Shown here: positions 49,117 through 60,806 of the stretch, piece by piece
Layout: every line of letters begins with the position of its first letter
Position numbering within the stretch: the stretch's first letter is position 1
From: Rhodocollybia butyracea
Taxonomy: Eukaryota; Basidiomycota; Agaricomycetes; Agaricales; Omphalotaceae
NCBI GenBank assembly: GCA_015501585.1
Contig: JADNRY010000015.1
Coordinates: forward strand, 372,001 to 436,000
Reading direction: 5' to 3'
Length of the DNA stretch: 64,000 nt
The notes under the pieces: model-generated
Told to the model about the DNA's origin: nothing
The model's database searches: none
What the model saw: the letters and a program-made list of their open reading frames with translations, nothing else
Made by a program: the position numbers and the translations under genes

Positions 49117-49200
49117 TACGTATAGCAGTAAACCATATTCATGATCGGATTGGTTGGGTCAACAGTCACAGGGGGCGGCCTAGGGTTTTTAAAACAGCTG

Positions 49201-50022
49201 GAAAAAAGGAGAAAAAAGAAAGAGAAGAGAAAGAGTTTATTCACTTTCTAAATACTTTAAATCTGAATTTTTGCGCTTGAAATCGATGAGTTGACGGACG
49301 TACATGCAATTTTCCTGACTCCGTTTCGGGAATTCAAGATGAATTCAAGGCCCTGGTCCTGACTCTCAAATGGGAACTATCTCCGAATGGACTCAGGACT
49401 TGGCCAATAAAATTCAAGATGACAAAGTTTTCAGCGCTCCGCGCGCACTGCCGGTTCCGGCACCAAGCCGGCACACTAACACTCTTGCTTTTTCTCGTCT
49501 TTTATGCACTACAAGTTCATATTTACACTATAGAATTCATGAGCTTGAATCCATTCAGATTAGCTGTCCTCCTTATCTCTTTGTGCTACAAGAACTTGAG
49601 CCAGGAATCAAGATTTTTTTCAGAATATCTTGCTTTTTCGCTGTAAGTATGGGTGTGTGAGTGGTGCATTGCAGAAATCCATGTCTGTCACATGTATGAC
49701 TGACCGCGAGGATAAAGCGGTACATTGGCACAGTGACAACCAGCGGCAGTCTTAAATACAGAAAGATGGTAAACATTTTAGAAAATTGAAGTAGAATACT
49801 TAAGTAGTTGTAGTAATGAGTATAGTATTGATAAAATAAGCTTCGAACATCACCGCTGCTTGGCCACTGCTGTTGCGGCTCGTCATCATGGTGCTCGAGG
49901 TTTCCTTGAAGCTGCCTCTCACCAGCGGTTGGCCATGCACACGCGAAATGATGAATAATTATGATGTATTGCACATGTGACCCTGTCCTGACTCCGGATT
50001 TGGCTAGTGGCTGTGTCAGGTC
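49201..50022. other. accessory spacer, no gene recognised
   Basis: Short frames only; A/T-rich with an A/G-rich stretch at 49203-49240. Confidence 0.4.
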
Positions 50023-50190
50023 TCCACAGGACACCTCGTCATCACACCAATCAATAGATGCAAGCCTGGTAAGATGGGCCCCACATGCCAGGCCCCCTCC
50101 CCTGGATTTGAGACTTTCCCTACATTGCGAGTATTTCTGTGAATAATTCCAGTTATTTTGGATAAGGTTAGAGTCCACAGGACCTTCATG
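50023..50190. repeat. left arm of a 2.7-kb-spaced inverted repeat
   Basis: Reverse-complement match to about 52690-52856, sharing GGGCCCCACATGCCAGGCCC, CCCTCCCCTGGAT, GACTTTCCCTACATTGCGAG, GAATAATTCCA and AAGGTTAGAGTC. It is diverged by roughly one base in seven. Confidence 0.75.
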
Positions 50191-52575
50191 TAAGCTACGT
50201 AAAACCGGTACAACAATGTTTCAGCAAATAATTACATCAATTTGCCAAGAGAACTCAGTGCTCAACCTGAGCAGGCTTGAGCTCGCTTATTGTTATTGAA
50301 CACTGCCCGCCTGCGGTCCCGCCTTGTCATTGTTAATTGCAGCCCCTGCACAGATCCCGCCGTCTTCGACTCTTCACCTACCCGGGCGCACTAGTTCCAT
50401 AGTGCCTTCCCGTCCCGCTATTTATCTCCTGGACCGCTCCTCTCACAGTGTTCGCTGCCCATAAACCAAAAATGAGTGTATGCCAGCAGCGTGTCATTGG
50501 GTCTATGGAATACAAGTGTTCATCGGGTTTTGCATGCACAGTCCACCCAACTTTCTGTGCCAATTCACATTCAATTTATGTTCTAAGTTGACACCATGGA
50601 CACAGGCAAGCCAAGGAATTCTATGCTCATACATCAGTGCCGGGCTGCGTGGGCGGCAGCACCGAGCAGTAAGTTGGGAGGTACAGCCCCTCAACGGAAG
50701 CTACAGTCAAGATTTTACTAGTTTTGAAGGCCTCAGGACAATTGCAGAGTGCTCTAAATAATATTTCTGGAGAGCAACCAGCTGGTGGCACTCTCTATTG
50801 AAGTAATGATTAAAAGTGTGCGATGCATTTCGATTCTTCGAAAACGGTCAGTGGGCGCTTAATGAAGACTTCCCGCCACCATCAGTCGGCATGCGCCTAA
50901 ACCCCCGCCATTGAAGCTTGTAAGGTATTGGGCTCATGTACCGCAGGCGCACTACTTCTACTATGCTGCTATGCTTTACTCCTACTTAATTATGTAGTCA
51001 CTTTATTTATTACTTTAGTTGCGCTTGCTCTGCACTTCAAAAGGTGATAAAGCTGAACATACTCTAGAACTACTGCTTGGATGCCAAATAAAACATATCT
51101 GAATTATAAAGAAGGAAATACAGACAACTTAACTGCAAATCTGAAATTTTGTAGCCTCTTGCGGCCTACATGTATGGATATTGGCCTTGACATTTAGTAA
51201 AATTGAGTATTTCGGGCACGATTTCTAGTGAAATAATTCACATGTAGAGGATTTAGCTAGCTTCGAGGACTCTTTACAGTTGTATCTATAATGTGGCATG
51301 AGTTTTATATCTACTTAAATTTACAAGGTTGAAAAGTGTAGCGAAGACTGCCATATTTGCAGTGGCAGTTTGTGTTAAAGGTTCGAACAGCTGTATCTCA
51401 AGCATATGCGAAGCGATGCAATATAACTTATCTACACTAGCTCGTTACACTTAGTAGAAGATAGCTACAATAAAAAAACAACCTAAAACTTCTTAGATTG
51501 ACCTTGCTCAACGTCGCGAGCATTGAGGTCAAGTATCGGAGCGGCGGGCCGCACTCCGCTGTAAACTCTTCAAGGCATTCTTATGCGCAAATTCATGCTT
51601 TTTACAGAGAGAAAAAGGCAATCGGATATATTCCATGTCTATGTACATAACTATGTGATATGTATCGCAACTTTCAAACGTGGATATTCACCAGGCTGCT
51701 CTCCTACCAGTCATGTTGTTACCCGCATGTCGGTCAATACGAACATCAGTCAATACGAATGTCTTTAGCTGAATCTTCCCCTAGCAGTTTAAAGTGCTCT
51801 CCATTCCACAGACGACGACTGTGAGAGAAGGTGCCAGCAAAAAAAAAAAGAAAAAAACCAAGGAATGAAGGTAACGAGGTGCGAAAGCATAGCGGTAGTG
51901 AGTGCAGATAAGATGAACACTTATCAATATTGGAATATGTTTCTTGAGCATCGGGACTACTACCCATTATACTGAACTGGTGGATTATAGCATCGGAAGG
52001 AGAGATGTTAGTGACAGCGGTGAAGAAGGGCTGGATGTAGAGAGGTGACGGCGCCCGAGGACTGATATTAGGTGACAGAAAGCCTGTTGTTTTGTTGAGG
52101 TTGTCATGCGGGCTTCAGTCAAAATTGCATGGGTGAGGCACTGGAGAAGTCAAAATCCTTTTGCATCGGACTGAGATATGAAAGGACTTGACGAACATCT
52201 GAGATTGCAGATGTCGATGGATTAGTTGGTTTGAAACAAAGAGGAAAGAAAAAAAGAACGTGTTAAATAAAAGAAAGAAATACGCGTAGCCCGTTCCTTG
52301 CATTTCCAGGGCATGAGCACGTAAAAAACCCTCAAAGTCTCTCAGCTAAGCATGCCTCCAAAGACAAATCTCGCTCAGCAGCGGGCGTTTCGAATTCTCG
52401 GTGCATGGGTACTCAAAAGTGTGCGAGTGCATGAGGTTGCATGAGGTAAAGCCTTTGAATAAAGCATGCTTGGTCTTAAAAAAGGATAGCTCACCATTCT
52501 GCAATGTTACATACCTAGAAGTTCCAAAATAACGCCGGGGCGAAAGGCAGGACGATTATCTCGGAGCTCAGCGCT
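50191..52575. other. region between inverted arms, no gene recognised
   Basis: 2.4 kb with only short frames (for example 50480-50761). It may be the degenerate interior of a transposon bounded by the arms at 50.0 and 52.8 kb. Confidence 0.35.
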
Positions 52576-52653
52576 TTATTATCAAGTCAGGGTTATCGGA
52601 ACTGAGTACTAAGCGCTTAGTACTCAGTTCCGATAACCCTGACTTGATAATAA
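52576..52653. repeat. perfect 78-bp palindrome
   Basis: Two 39-bp arms meet with no spacer at 52614/52615 (centre AAGC|GCTT). Every one of the 39 pairs matches on checking base by base. The outer bases 52575 and 52654 no longer pair. The arms contain ACTGAGTACT, GGGTTATCGGA and TTATCAAGTCA. Confidence 0.95.
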
Positions 52654-52689
52654 TTGCCGGGACTTTATCGCATCAATAATCTATAGAGA

Positions 52690-52856
52690 CCTATAGACTC
52701 TAACCTTATAGATAATATTTGGAATTATTCGTGGAAATACTCGCAATGTAGGGAAAGTCAAAGATCCAGGGGAGGGGGCCTGGCATGTGGGGCCTGGCAT
52801 GTGGGGCCCAACCTACCAGGCTTACACTCATTGATAGGTGTGATGTCGAGGTGCCA
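52690..52856. repeat. right arm of the 2.7-kb-spaced inverted repeat
   Basis: Counterpart of 50023-50190. It carries an extra tandem copy of GGCCTGGCATGTGGGG (about 52779-52807). Confidence 0.75.
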
Positions 52857-53548
52857 CAGGACTACGAAACGAGCCTAGTTATCTAGTTATCAGCCTACGG
52901 CTAAGCGCCCACCATTGAATCTAATCATCTTCTTGATCGTCTTCTTAGACTCATGCATGTACAAAATAGTAAATAAATACTGGCCCCCTTGCCTGCTTCA
53001 TAAATCATTACTATCAGCAAGGGCCCAAATTCAATAGAAGGTAAAGTCGAGAGAAACATGTCTGAATTAGGCAGTCATATGACTGAGTCGAGTGCGCGCG
53101 CGTGCGTAAATGAGGGTGCGCGCGCAGAAAACTACAAAATTCGAGCTGTATGACTGAGTCAAAACTAGGCCTTACCAAACATAGTACATTTCGCGCTTGA
53201 AACTTGGGCGTGCGCGCGGGAATGAGGGTCCATGCGCAGAAAACTACAAAAATAGTGCAAATTATGTAAAATTCGCGCAAACGATTTTTGTCCACTATTC
53301 AGCAGCATACGGTCCCATTTCATTTCGGAGCAGCCGGTCCCCAGCTACATGTATCGCGCCAAATACATGCCTGGGATGGGAATGTAACGTTACTAAGTAC
53401 TAACGGCACACGCGTTCATGCCCGCGCTCGCAAAAATAGGGGCCCGAAGTAACAGTCATTACTTTTCACAACTTCAGTACCATCGCGCAACATCAAGTGT
53501 CTACATTGAAGCCGAGACTGTGTACTCTACAACATGGTCGAACTACTC
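52857..53548. other. spacer with alternating CG-rich runs
   Basis: Two related segments near 53090-53140 and 53205-53250 share GCGCGCG, AATGAGGGT and GCGCAGAAAACTACAAAA, so this is a degenerate tandem repeat. No gene was recognised. Confidence 0.45.
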
Positions 53549-54642
53549 CTAGTTCAACTGGAATTTATCTTTAATTTTTTTTGGGAGCGGCGGTGGGACG
53601 TAAGGCGCCTGGTCGGTTTTCTTTTTAGATTCAGATGAAGAGGGATTGGAATCGGGAGGGGGATGCTCCGAAGAGCCAGCTGCAGCATGGGCTGCCTCTG
53701 GGCCTGAGACCGGCATTTCGTGGTTGGTCGAGTGACCGGTATTCTGTTGCTTAGGTGCGGGAGAAGAATTGAGAGGGGGGTTCGAAGAGCCAGCTGCAGC
53801 CTGTAGGCCTGCCTGTGGGCCTGAGACCGGCGAGTGGTTGGCCAAGCGACTGGCTTTTTTTTCTCTGCGGTTTATATGAAGAGGGTTTTGAACTATGAGA
53901 GGGTTGCTTCAAAAAGTCAGTTGCATCGAGGACTGGCTCCCATGAGAGTGGTGTCCGTAATTCTTCGATTTTCGGTAGCTTTGCATTCTGAAGTGGAGGT
54001 GATTTCTCGTAAAGTGGACGCTTCCCAGCTGCAGTCTCTGGAGGCGTTAGGGCCGCCTCAAGGTCGACATCGTGACAAAATTGCTTGTCGTTTTTGCTAT
54101 AAGTGTCCGTATTCCAATCCTTTCCAATACGAAACACCCCATTTTGCCTTCCTTCACCTTCACGATAGTACAGTGCACTCTGATAGCGACCGCCGAGATA
54201 TCCAATCCACCCAACGTATCGCGACGCTTTCCCTTTCGATCCCTTTATGTCGAGTCGAACATAAACCAGGCTGGGATTTTCGATAGAACCAATCATGAGG
54301 GGAACGGATACTCCAAGCACCTGTTTTGCAACTACTAGCAACGCCTCCTGGATACTCTTTTTCACTTGTATGGCGTCCTTGCTCATCCGATTCTTAGACT
54401 CTTTTGTCGGATTACCTTCGGTATCAAGGATAAAGGCAGTGGCCTAGAGTGTATTTATATACATGGTATAAGAAGTTTCGAAGTCAGCAAACACTTACGA
54501 ACGTTGGATCTGAAACCTCGTCTGCTGCTGCTGGTGCTCGCGCTGGACCCTTACCACCTTTAACAGGCATAGGCACTGCGCGCACGGTACTGGCGAACAT
54601 GAGCATCGCAAGGAGATGAAGACAGACAACTCTGGGCCGCAT
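53549..54642 (-). pseudogene. secreted-protein family, copy D (frameshifted tail)
   Basis: Exon 1 encodes MRPRVVCLHLLAMLMFASTV, a signal peptide nearly identical to copy B, then AVPMPVKGGKGPARAPAADE. A short intron (about 54441-54495) leads to exon 2: ATAFILDTEGNPTKES, MIGSIENPSLVYVRLDIKG, YVGWIGYLGG, YQSALYYREGEG and a diverged C-terminal part. The tail homologous to copies A and B (SSNPPLNSSPAPKQ, SSEHPPPDSNPSSS) lies in another frame. The switch coincides with a run of eight T at 53855-53862. This is either a real frameshift or a homopolymer error. It lies about 9 kb from copy B. Confidence 0.6.
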
Positions 54643-55602
54643 GACGAAACAGGTTTTATCGAAGATGTGGAGGGCACTGGAGACGCTGAACTGAACCAGC
54701 AGTTAAGAATTTTTTCTTTCTTACTTGCTTCTTTTATACTTATCATCAGAGTCTAGATCAGATCTAGCTAGATGATTTTAAGTATGATTGAACAGATTCT
54801 GATAATCTCCGAAATTCGCCTTTGCGACGAGTCGGAACATAACTGTCGGAACTTCAAATCCATGTATTCCAAGTACTAGGATATTACTATATGCTTGAAT
54901 GGTGACGAGGGAACAAGGTCCTTGGAATGCTGGCAAAGGCAAAATTCAGCTTCTGTGTACCGTGTTTCTTTTGTCCAAGCCCTCCTGGAGTCCTAATAAG
55001 CCTAACCTGGATTACAGGACCGGGGCCTACTAGGGCCTACTACTAGTGTCCACTGCCAAGATTGTTTCAGTAGTAAGGGGCCGCACACGCGCGCCGCATG
55101 CTGCAACCCCCGGCCGCCTATACAGCCGTCTATACTGTGACTTGTTTCAAGCGGCCATTCTGTAATCTGAGACGTATCTGATACTATGCTACTACTAGTA
55201 TGAGTGAACGAATTTATCTGGAAAGCTGGTAAACAAATTACTAATGACCATCGCCTACCATGGATTCATGACATCTAGCGAGCTGCCCAAAATTCGTAGT
55301 ACATATATGTATATTATCATGAACCCTGTAGTACTTACTAGCACCCCCTGGTTAGTGGTTTCGACTGACCACTCAGTGAAAAACCCCGTATCAAGACCAT
55401 CACCAAGGCCAAGTGAGAAAGGAGAGAGGATTCCTGTGTTGTTACTTTACCGAATATGCTAATACTTAAATTGTTTGCTTCCAGATTGGCATGAATTGAA
55501 TGCTTTTGTCAAAGTATACAAAAATTGTGATTACATGGTGACTAGAAGACGACATCATGCACTCCAGTGATACAAGGACTATTCACAATTGCAAGGCTCT
55601 TT
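54643..55602. other. upstream flank of copy D
   Basis: Shares blocks with the flanks upstream of copies A and B (GTCTAGATCAGATCTAG, GTTTCTTTT.CC.AAGCC, CTACCATGGATTCATGA). No gene was recognised. Confidence 0.5.
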
Positions 55603-56825
55603 TCATTTCTGAGTCCTGGGAAGCATAAGCTGGTCTCTTGGAGTACTCAGTGCGATATCCGTATCGGCTGCTAAATAACGCGAGATTGTCTCTGGTGTCA
55701 TGTCCGCCGCCCACCGGACAACATCAGGGAGTGAGAAGCCACGATCCACCAAAAGGAACACCAATCCTCCTCGTTGGAAAGCATTGGCAGTGTAAAGTTC
55801 AGGAGGTTCCCCAATTTCACAGAGCGCAGAGCGGAAATTTTCTAGATACTCTGCCTCGCTCTAATTCAAGACTCAGAAAACAATGGTTCGAGCATATGAG
55901 GCGGCTTACGATATGATCGTCCGAATTCTGAATTTGATCATGGCCATATATCTTTGGAAAGAGGTAGCCTTTCGTGATTCTTGTTAGCGATAACCACGCA
56001 TGCAGACATCTAACCAGACAAAGATCCTCGTCTTTTTCCAAGTAGAAATCGAATGCAGCCCCCCTAAATACCAAGGGATCAGAATAAAAGAAACGGTAAC
56101 TCATACAATGTACTCACTTAGCGTGATCCTGATATGACTGCTATCATCACTGCAAGGTTTGAAGCCAAGGTCGTCAATAGTCAGTTCCACGACTTTGCCC
56201 GGTTCCAGCACGCAACGATAAGAGATAGTGCCAATGGTTCGCTGTTCCAGACGCTTGAAAACTCCACCCCAGTCGGAAGAATCGATAGGCCCTTGCGACC
56301 TCGTCAATTTGTGGTTCTCGTAGTATTCAACCCATTTTGCGCGGAGTTTGCGCATGTTCTGGGCGGTCATCCAGCGAAAGCTAGCCAAACATTCACCACT
56401 TTCAATCTGAGAAATGATATGGTATCATGGATTAGGCCAGAGCCTTTATCTTCAGAAAAAAACTCAAGTCGCTCACCAGTGGCTCCCCAACCCGCTCTGG
56501 CTGGGATTTTTTCTCTTGAATTTCGGCAATGGCGAGGCTAACCTGTAAAATCCTCATGATTTCTCCCGATGACTCCACCTCTTTGCCATCTTTGCCAATG
56601 ATCTCGTCCTCATCTTCGTCGTCGCTGCTAAATTCCGAGTCACTCTCGAGATTTTTATCATCGCTGTTGTTGTCCCCTTTATCTCTATCAACAGTGGTAC
56701 TGCCTATATCGATCTTTGCTCTTTTGTTCGAAGAGAGCTTGAAATACTTTTATAAGCATGAATACGTCGGTGCTCACTGAGAGAACGACATACCTCGGGC
56801 TTTTCCTTCGAAGCCTTAGTACGTG
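55603..56825 (-). pseudogene. Crypton-like tyrosine recombinase gene, 5'-truncated at repeat R
   Basis: Exons join in phase to give an acidic region (DSEFSSDDEDEDEIIG), LASFRWMTAQNMRKLRAKW and LTIDDLGFKP. LCLVRCLHAWLSLTRITKG, YLFPKIYGHD, EYLENFRSALCEIG, YTANAFQRGGLVFLLVDRG, LPDVVRWAADM and ISRYLAADTD follow, ending LPRTQK at 55603. The order CPVRAL..W...S.ITKGYLF, SEQFLE.FR..L..IG, THSFRRGG and the C-terminal Tyr is that of fungal Crypton-like tyrosine recombinases. The usual His of H-x-x-R is Asn here (NAFQR). The first exon begins exactly where repeat R ends (56826) and no start codon is available, so the 5' part is lost or displaced. Confidence 0.55.
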
Positions 56826-58286
56826 CATCACTAAATCAGGGGAAACGTCATTTGAGATTTCACGAATCGCAAGATCAAGAGATAATTACCTGTGCTTGCA
56901 CAGCATAATAACCGTTTACAACCTAAGAAAAATTATTGGTTGAAATTACATTTGTAAATGAGCTCTTGGGAATGATTTTACCAGATTTCATCCACATCAA
57001 ATCATTACACGAGATTTTTCATGAATAAAATCTACGGTTGATAATTCTCTTTACTCGCATCTCAATATGACCCACAAGAATAATTATGGTCAACCTGCAA
57101 TCAGTTCTGAACCCGCAAAGATCATTTTCTCAAAGTTTTAACTGTAGGTAATTATCTAGGATGATCAGACAACTATCGAATATCCTAATCCCAATACTGA
57201 TCTGTTTAACTTGCATGCACTTACGAGCTCCCTACTAAGCAGTACTCTTAAGTACTAGCACAACAAATAGGACAGTATTAAGATCATGGTATGTACTTCA
57301 AAGTTCAAAGCAACTGTACATTGCGTGCATTGAGATTCGACGCAACATGATGTCTGACAGTCTCGCGACTGGACTCCAAGTCGTTCGACAGCAAGCTCGA
57401 AGGTTTTGGACCACTGACAAGGTATTTGCACTGGGCGCCAAGCAAACCAGGGTATGTACGACGCGTAAGCCTTACCCGGGATAGCGAAGGGTTTCAAAGG
57501 CCGTGCGGCGTGCATGGCACAGTCACAGGGTCGCGAGGATTATAAATTGGTTCAACTTGTTGAAACGGGACGATTCCATCCTTTCTTCCTTCCCTTGTCT
57601 GGGCCCCATCTTCGTATCTGATGTATACTCTCAACTTTCAAGCCTCAAGTATCTCTCAATCTCCCTCAAGTTCTCTTTGCCACCTCCCTTCAAGCTCACG
57701 GGCCTTTACTCCCTTAACTTCAAAGCCTTCAAACGTGTGTCTCCAGTTCTTCAAGGCCTCAAGTGCAATGCCCAACCTTCGTCAAGTGCTCTTTGTCAAG
57801 TACTCACAATCACGTTTCGACGTCTAGGGCCCGCTTTGTTGTATTCAAGACATTCGAGGGGGAGGTGGTATGATTTGGAAAGCAGGCAGTGAGGTGCAAC
57901 GTTGCGGGTGTGCAGGCTCAACGTAATCTATGTATCATCTGTACTGCTTGTTAGTTAGCAAATATACATATTTCATTAAATTTTCATGTCATTGTTCAAG
58001 TGTATAGAACGACAAACAGAGCTGGAATGCTCACAACCTGCCTTAACTCATCAGATTCATTTTGGCGAATTTCAAGTAGGCATAATTATTTTTATACATT
58101 AAAACACGAAAGGATTATTTTACCCGATTGCAGCCCGATTATCGAAAAGGGGGCTATCCATATTATGGTATATATTGCTATAGAATCGTCTGAAATCGTT
58201 GCACCAGGATTGTTGCGGTTTCACCAGATTATAATCGATTCGCCGGAACGGTAACCGGTTATGATAGCTACCGAAATTTAGTGATG
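56826..58286. mobile_element. repeat R, copy 2 (1.46 kb, inverted relative to copy 1)
   Basis: Reverse complement of 14546-16344 over its whole length except for about 350 bp absent here. The ends CATCACTAAAT (56826) and ATTTAGTGATG (to 58286) are inverted repeats. It includes TATAAATTGGTTCAACTT (57541) followed by a pyrimidine-rich stretch, like a promoter. No shared protein frame. Confidence 0.8.
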
Positions 58287-59998
58287 TGGCTACTAGTAAG
58301 TATGGAACTCCATCGTTAGAAATATGAATCTCACTGCGCGCTTTCGGGCCATTGTCACCTATATTTTTTCTGACCAGATGTAGGTTATCAAAAAATCGCT
58401 GGGTTTTGTTGCCTTGAGTTCTGCGTGGGCGTTCAGGCAAGAGCGAGTGGGTTCTTACGTAGCTTGAAAAAGCGCAGCGCGAACAAAGCTTGTTTATGTA
58501 TTACGTTGCAAGGGCTACATTAGTATGTAGTAAAATTTACCGACGCTCAGCCTGACTGGGACGACTGTTTTTGAACGGCCAATATAGCTGTTAATGCAGA
58601 GACCGTTCGTATGCTCGTATACACTGTAGAATCGGTTTGGCCGTTCAAATAAAGATCATGAAATGGAATTCGAGCCACACCTCTGACTACGTCCACCATA
58701 CTTCTACCGCAACACTGTATCTGCACATGAATTCAGGGACAAGAATACAAGATATCAAGAAATGCTACACATGTAGGGGACCGTCTGGCCAAACACTCAA
58801 AAAGTGAGGCCGTCCAAGTCGATAAGACGAGATTACTTGTCGTTCTACAGTACGCTGAGAGGATGGAAGCCATTGTGTATGAGACCTTCATTGTAGCTCT
58901 GCAAGATCCTTAGGATACGTCGACGGAGACCAGACGGCGAGCATACCTTTGCCCAAATTTCAAGTACCGAAAGGGTGCATCTAACCGGGCCCCAAAGCAC
59001 TCAATAACAAGACAGTTCCAAGGATTCTCGTTTTCCCCGCGTTTTGTCTCCCTATACTTAGCCAAACATACGTGGAATGACGCGGCGGCACTGTATATAG
59101 CTGTGGTGATTGTAGTTTTTGCTTTGACGCATCGAGCTCGCCTAGCTTGATGGCGACTTCATGAACTTTGTCATTATGTTCATCAAGTAGGTGACCTTTG
59201 TATACTGGCGAAAAGTCGCCCTAGTTGAGGATTCCGGCGAGGATAAGAGGTTGGCGCCTTGGCTATGGTCCACCATCGTAATACTGTCCAGAGAGAAAAA
59301 GTCGTATGTTCCACCGCGTTCGAGCGCCGTGTCCAGATTTACGGGCTTACTAAAAAGAGATATCGTATCTAAGTCTTTCAACCTTTCGTAGTTGCTTCGA
59401 TGATGATGGACGTTGTTGGACAAGTTGATGATCCCGTGACGCACTCCCTCCGATACTCTACTACTATTCGTGTCTCATTTCTATCCCACTTCCTTGCCCT
59501 TTCCTTGCCCCTCACCTGTACTTTCGTAGTACTCAAGCTTACATTCAACCACGCTCTTATCCGAAACCAAAAACACCAAAGCATCCGATATGAATCTACG
59601 CCCTAGCTTGTTGTTACAATAAGTGCAAGCGTTTGGGAAGGAGAGTTCAAACTTCCTACTAAGGCACACGCGTTCACGCTCGAGCAGTGCTGCAAGAATA
59701 GATCTTAATGAGCCTGGAGTACTGGAGTAACAGTCGTCACTCTTCAGATCTTCAGAAGCGTAGTTTGTTCACGAGGTCCTTTTTCATTGGAGGGAGTTCA
59801 TCGCTATCCTGGGAGGGAGGGAGTATGATAACTCTGCGATAGCGAGGACGGTACTACTAGTACTAATGGTAATACTACTGTATCCATCTCTCTATCTAAA
59901 GCTTTCAAGTGAAAAGAGTTCTAATCAGCGTTAACGTTTTCATGCACAAGTTCGCTTTGGCGCCTAAATAGGCGTCAAAGAACGCGCGTTGTCTATCC
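58287..59998. other. 1.7-kb region, no gene recognised
   Basis: A minus-strand frame 59142-59444 (DTISLFSKPVNLDTALERG) may be a small gene, but no family or intron structure supports it. The last 200 bp are the promoter of the UCH gene. Confidence 0.35.
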
Positions 59999-60806
59999 AT
60001 GACTCAATCTAGAATCCGGCGAAAGCACTACATTCCCCTTGAATCAAACCCCGAGGTATTCACAGACCTCATACACGCCTTGGGCGTCGATGAATCTCTA
60101 TCCTTCCAAGACGTCTATTCTCTCGATGATCCTGATATCTTATCATTACTTCCTCGGCCTGTACTAGGTCTTGTTCTCGCATTTCCTGCCGTGGAAGACT
60201 ACGATAAGATTATAGAAGAAGATAAAAAAGCTCGTCCGAATGCGTATACGGGTAAAGGCGAAGATGAGCCGGTCATTTGGTTCGAACAGACTATTGGTAA
60301 TGCCTGTGGGCTGTACGGGCTGTTGCATTGTATCTGCAATGAGCCTGCTAGGAAGTACATCAGTAAGTTCTAACGGACCGATCCATCGACTTGACTATAG
60401 CTCATTTCTGTGCGTCCAATTTATGACAGAACCAGGCTCGGCGATAGGAAAAGTACTGGAGGCATGTGTGCCGTTAGATCCCACAGCCCGAGCTCTCGTG
60501 TTGGAAGCATCAGAGGAAGTCGAGCATGCCCATGCCCATGCAGGGAAATCTGGCAGTACTGTAGCTCCTTTACCGGAAGACGACGTCGAGCACCACTACG
60601 TTGCTTTTGTCACATCCAGTGATCAAAGCGGTCAGGTATATGAGATGGACGGGGTGAAGCAAGGCCCGCTAAAAACAAATGTGTCTTTGAAGGAAGGAGA
60701 GGATCTTCTCAGTGAGAGTGGGAAACAGCTGATCAGAGCTTTCATCGAGAGAGAGCATGGTCAGAAATTTACCTTCAGCTTGATGGCGTTAGTCAAGTCT
60801 GAGTAA
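59999..60806 (+). CDS. ubiquitin carboxyl-terminal hydrolase, UCH/YUH1 family (C12)
   Basis: Cytosolic thiol protease that releases ubiquitin from small adducts and precursors. MTQSRIRRKHYIPLESNPEVF starts at 59999. The first exon holds LHALGVDESLSFQDVYS-type sequence, LALVLAFP-like LGLVLAFPAVEDYD and the active-site block WFEQTIGNACGLYGLLH, with oxyanion Gln and catalytic Cys. A 68-bp intron (60362-60430, GTAAGT/CAG) leads to KPGSAIGKVLEACVPLDP. Next are the catalytic His in EHHYVAFV and the Asp in VYEMDGVKQGP. The length of about 245 residues is normal, and the Cys/His/Asp triad is complete. A short His/Ala-rich insertion (EHAHAHAGKSG) lies before the His. Confidence 0.95.

Larger units (their letters stand above)
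47685..49200. mobile_element. outer inverted-repeat element of a nested stack
   Basis: The 27-bp arms 47685-47711 (CAGCTGTTTTAAAAACCG...) and 49174-49200 are inverted repeats with one mismatch. They enclose the mariner-like element and its own inner MITE. No convincing target duplication was found for the outer arms. Confidence 0.6.

Noticed and set aside
56826..58286. Repeat R as a solo LTR
   Set aside because: It has a TATA-like block and suitable length, but the ends are CATCACTAAAT/ATTTAGTGATG rather than TG...CA and I could not find a 4-6-bp duplication.
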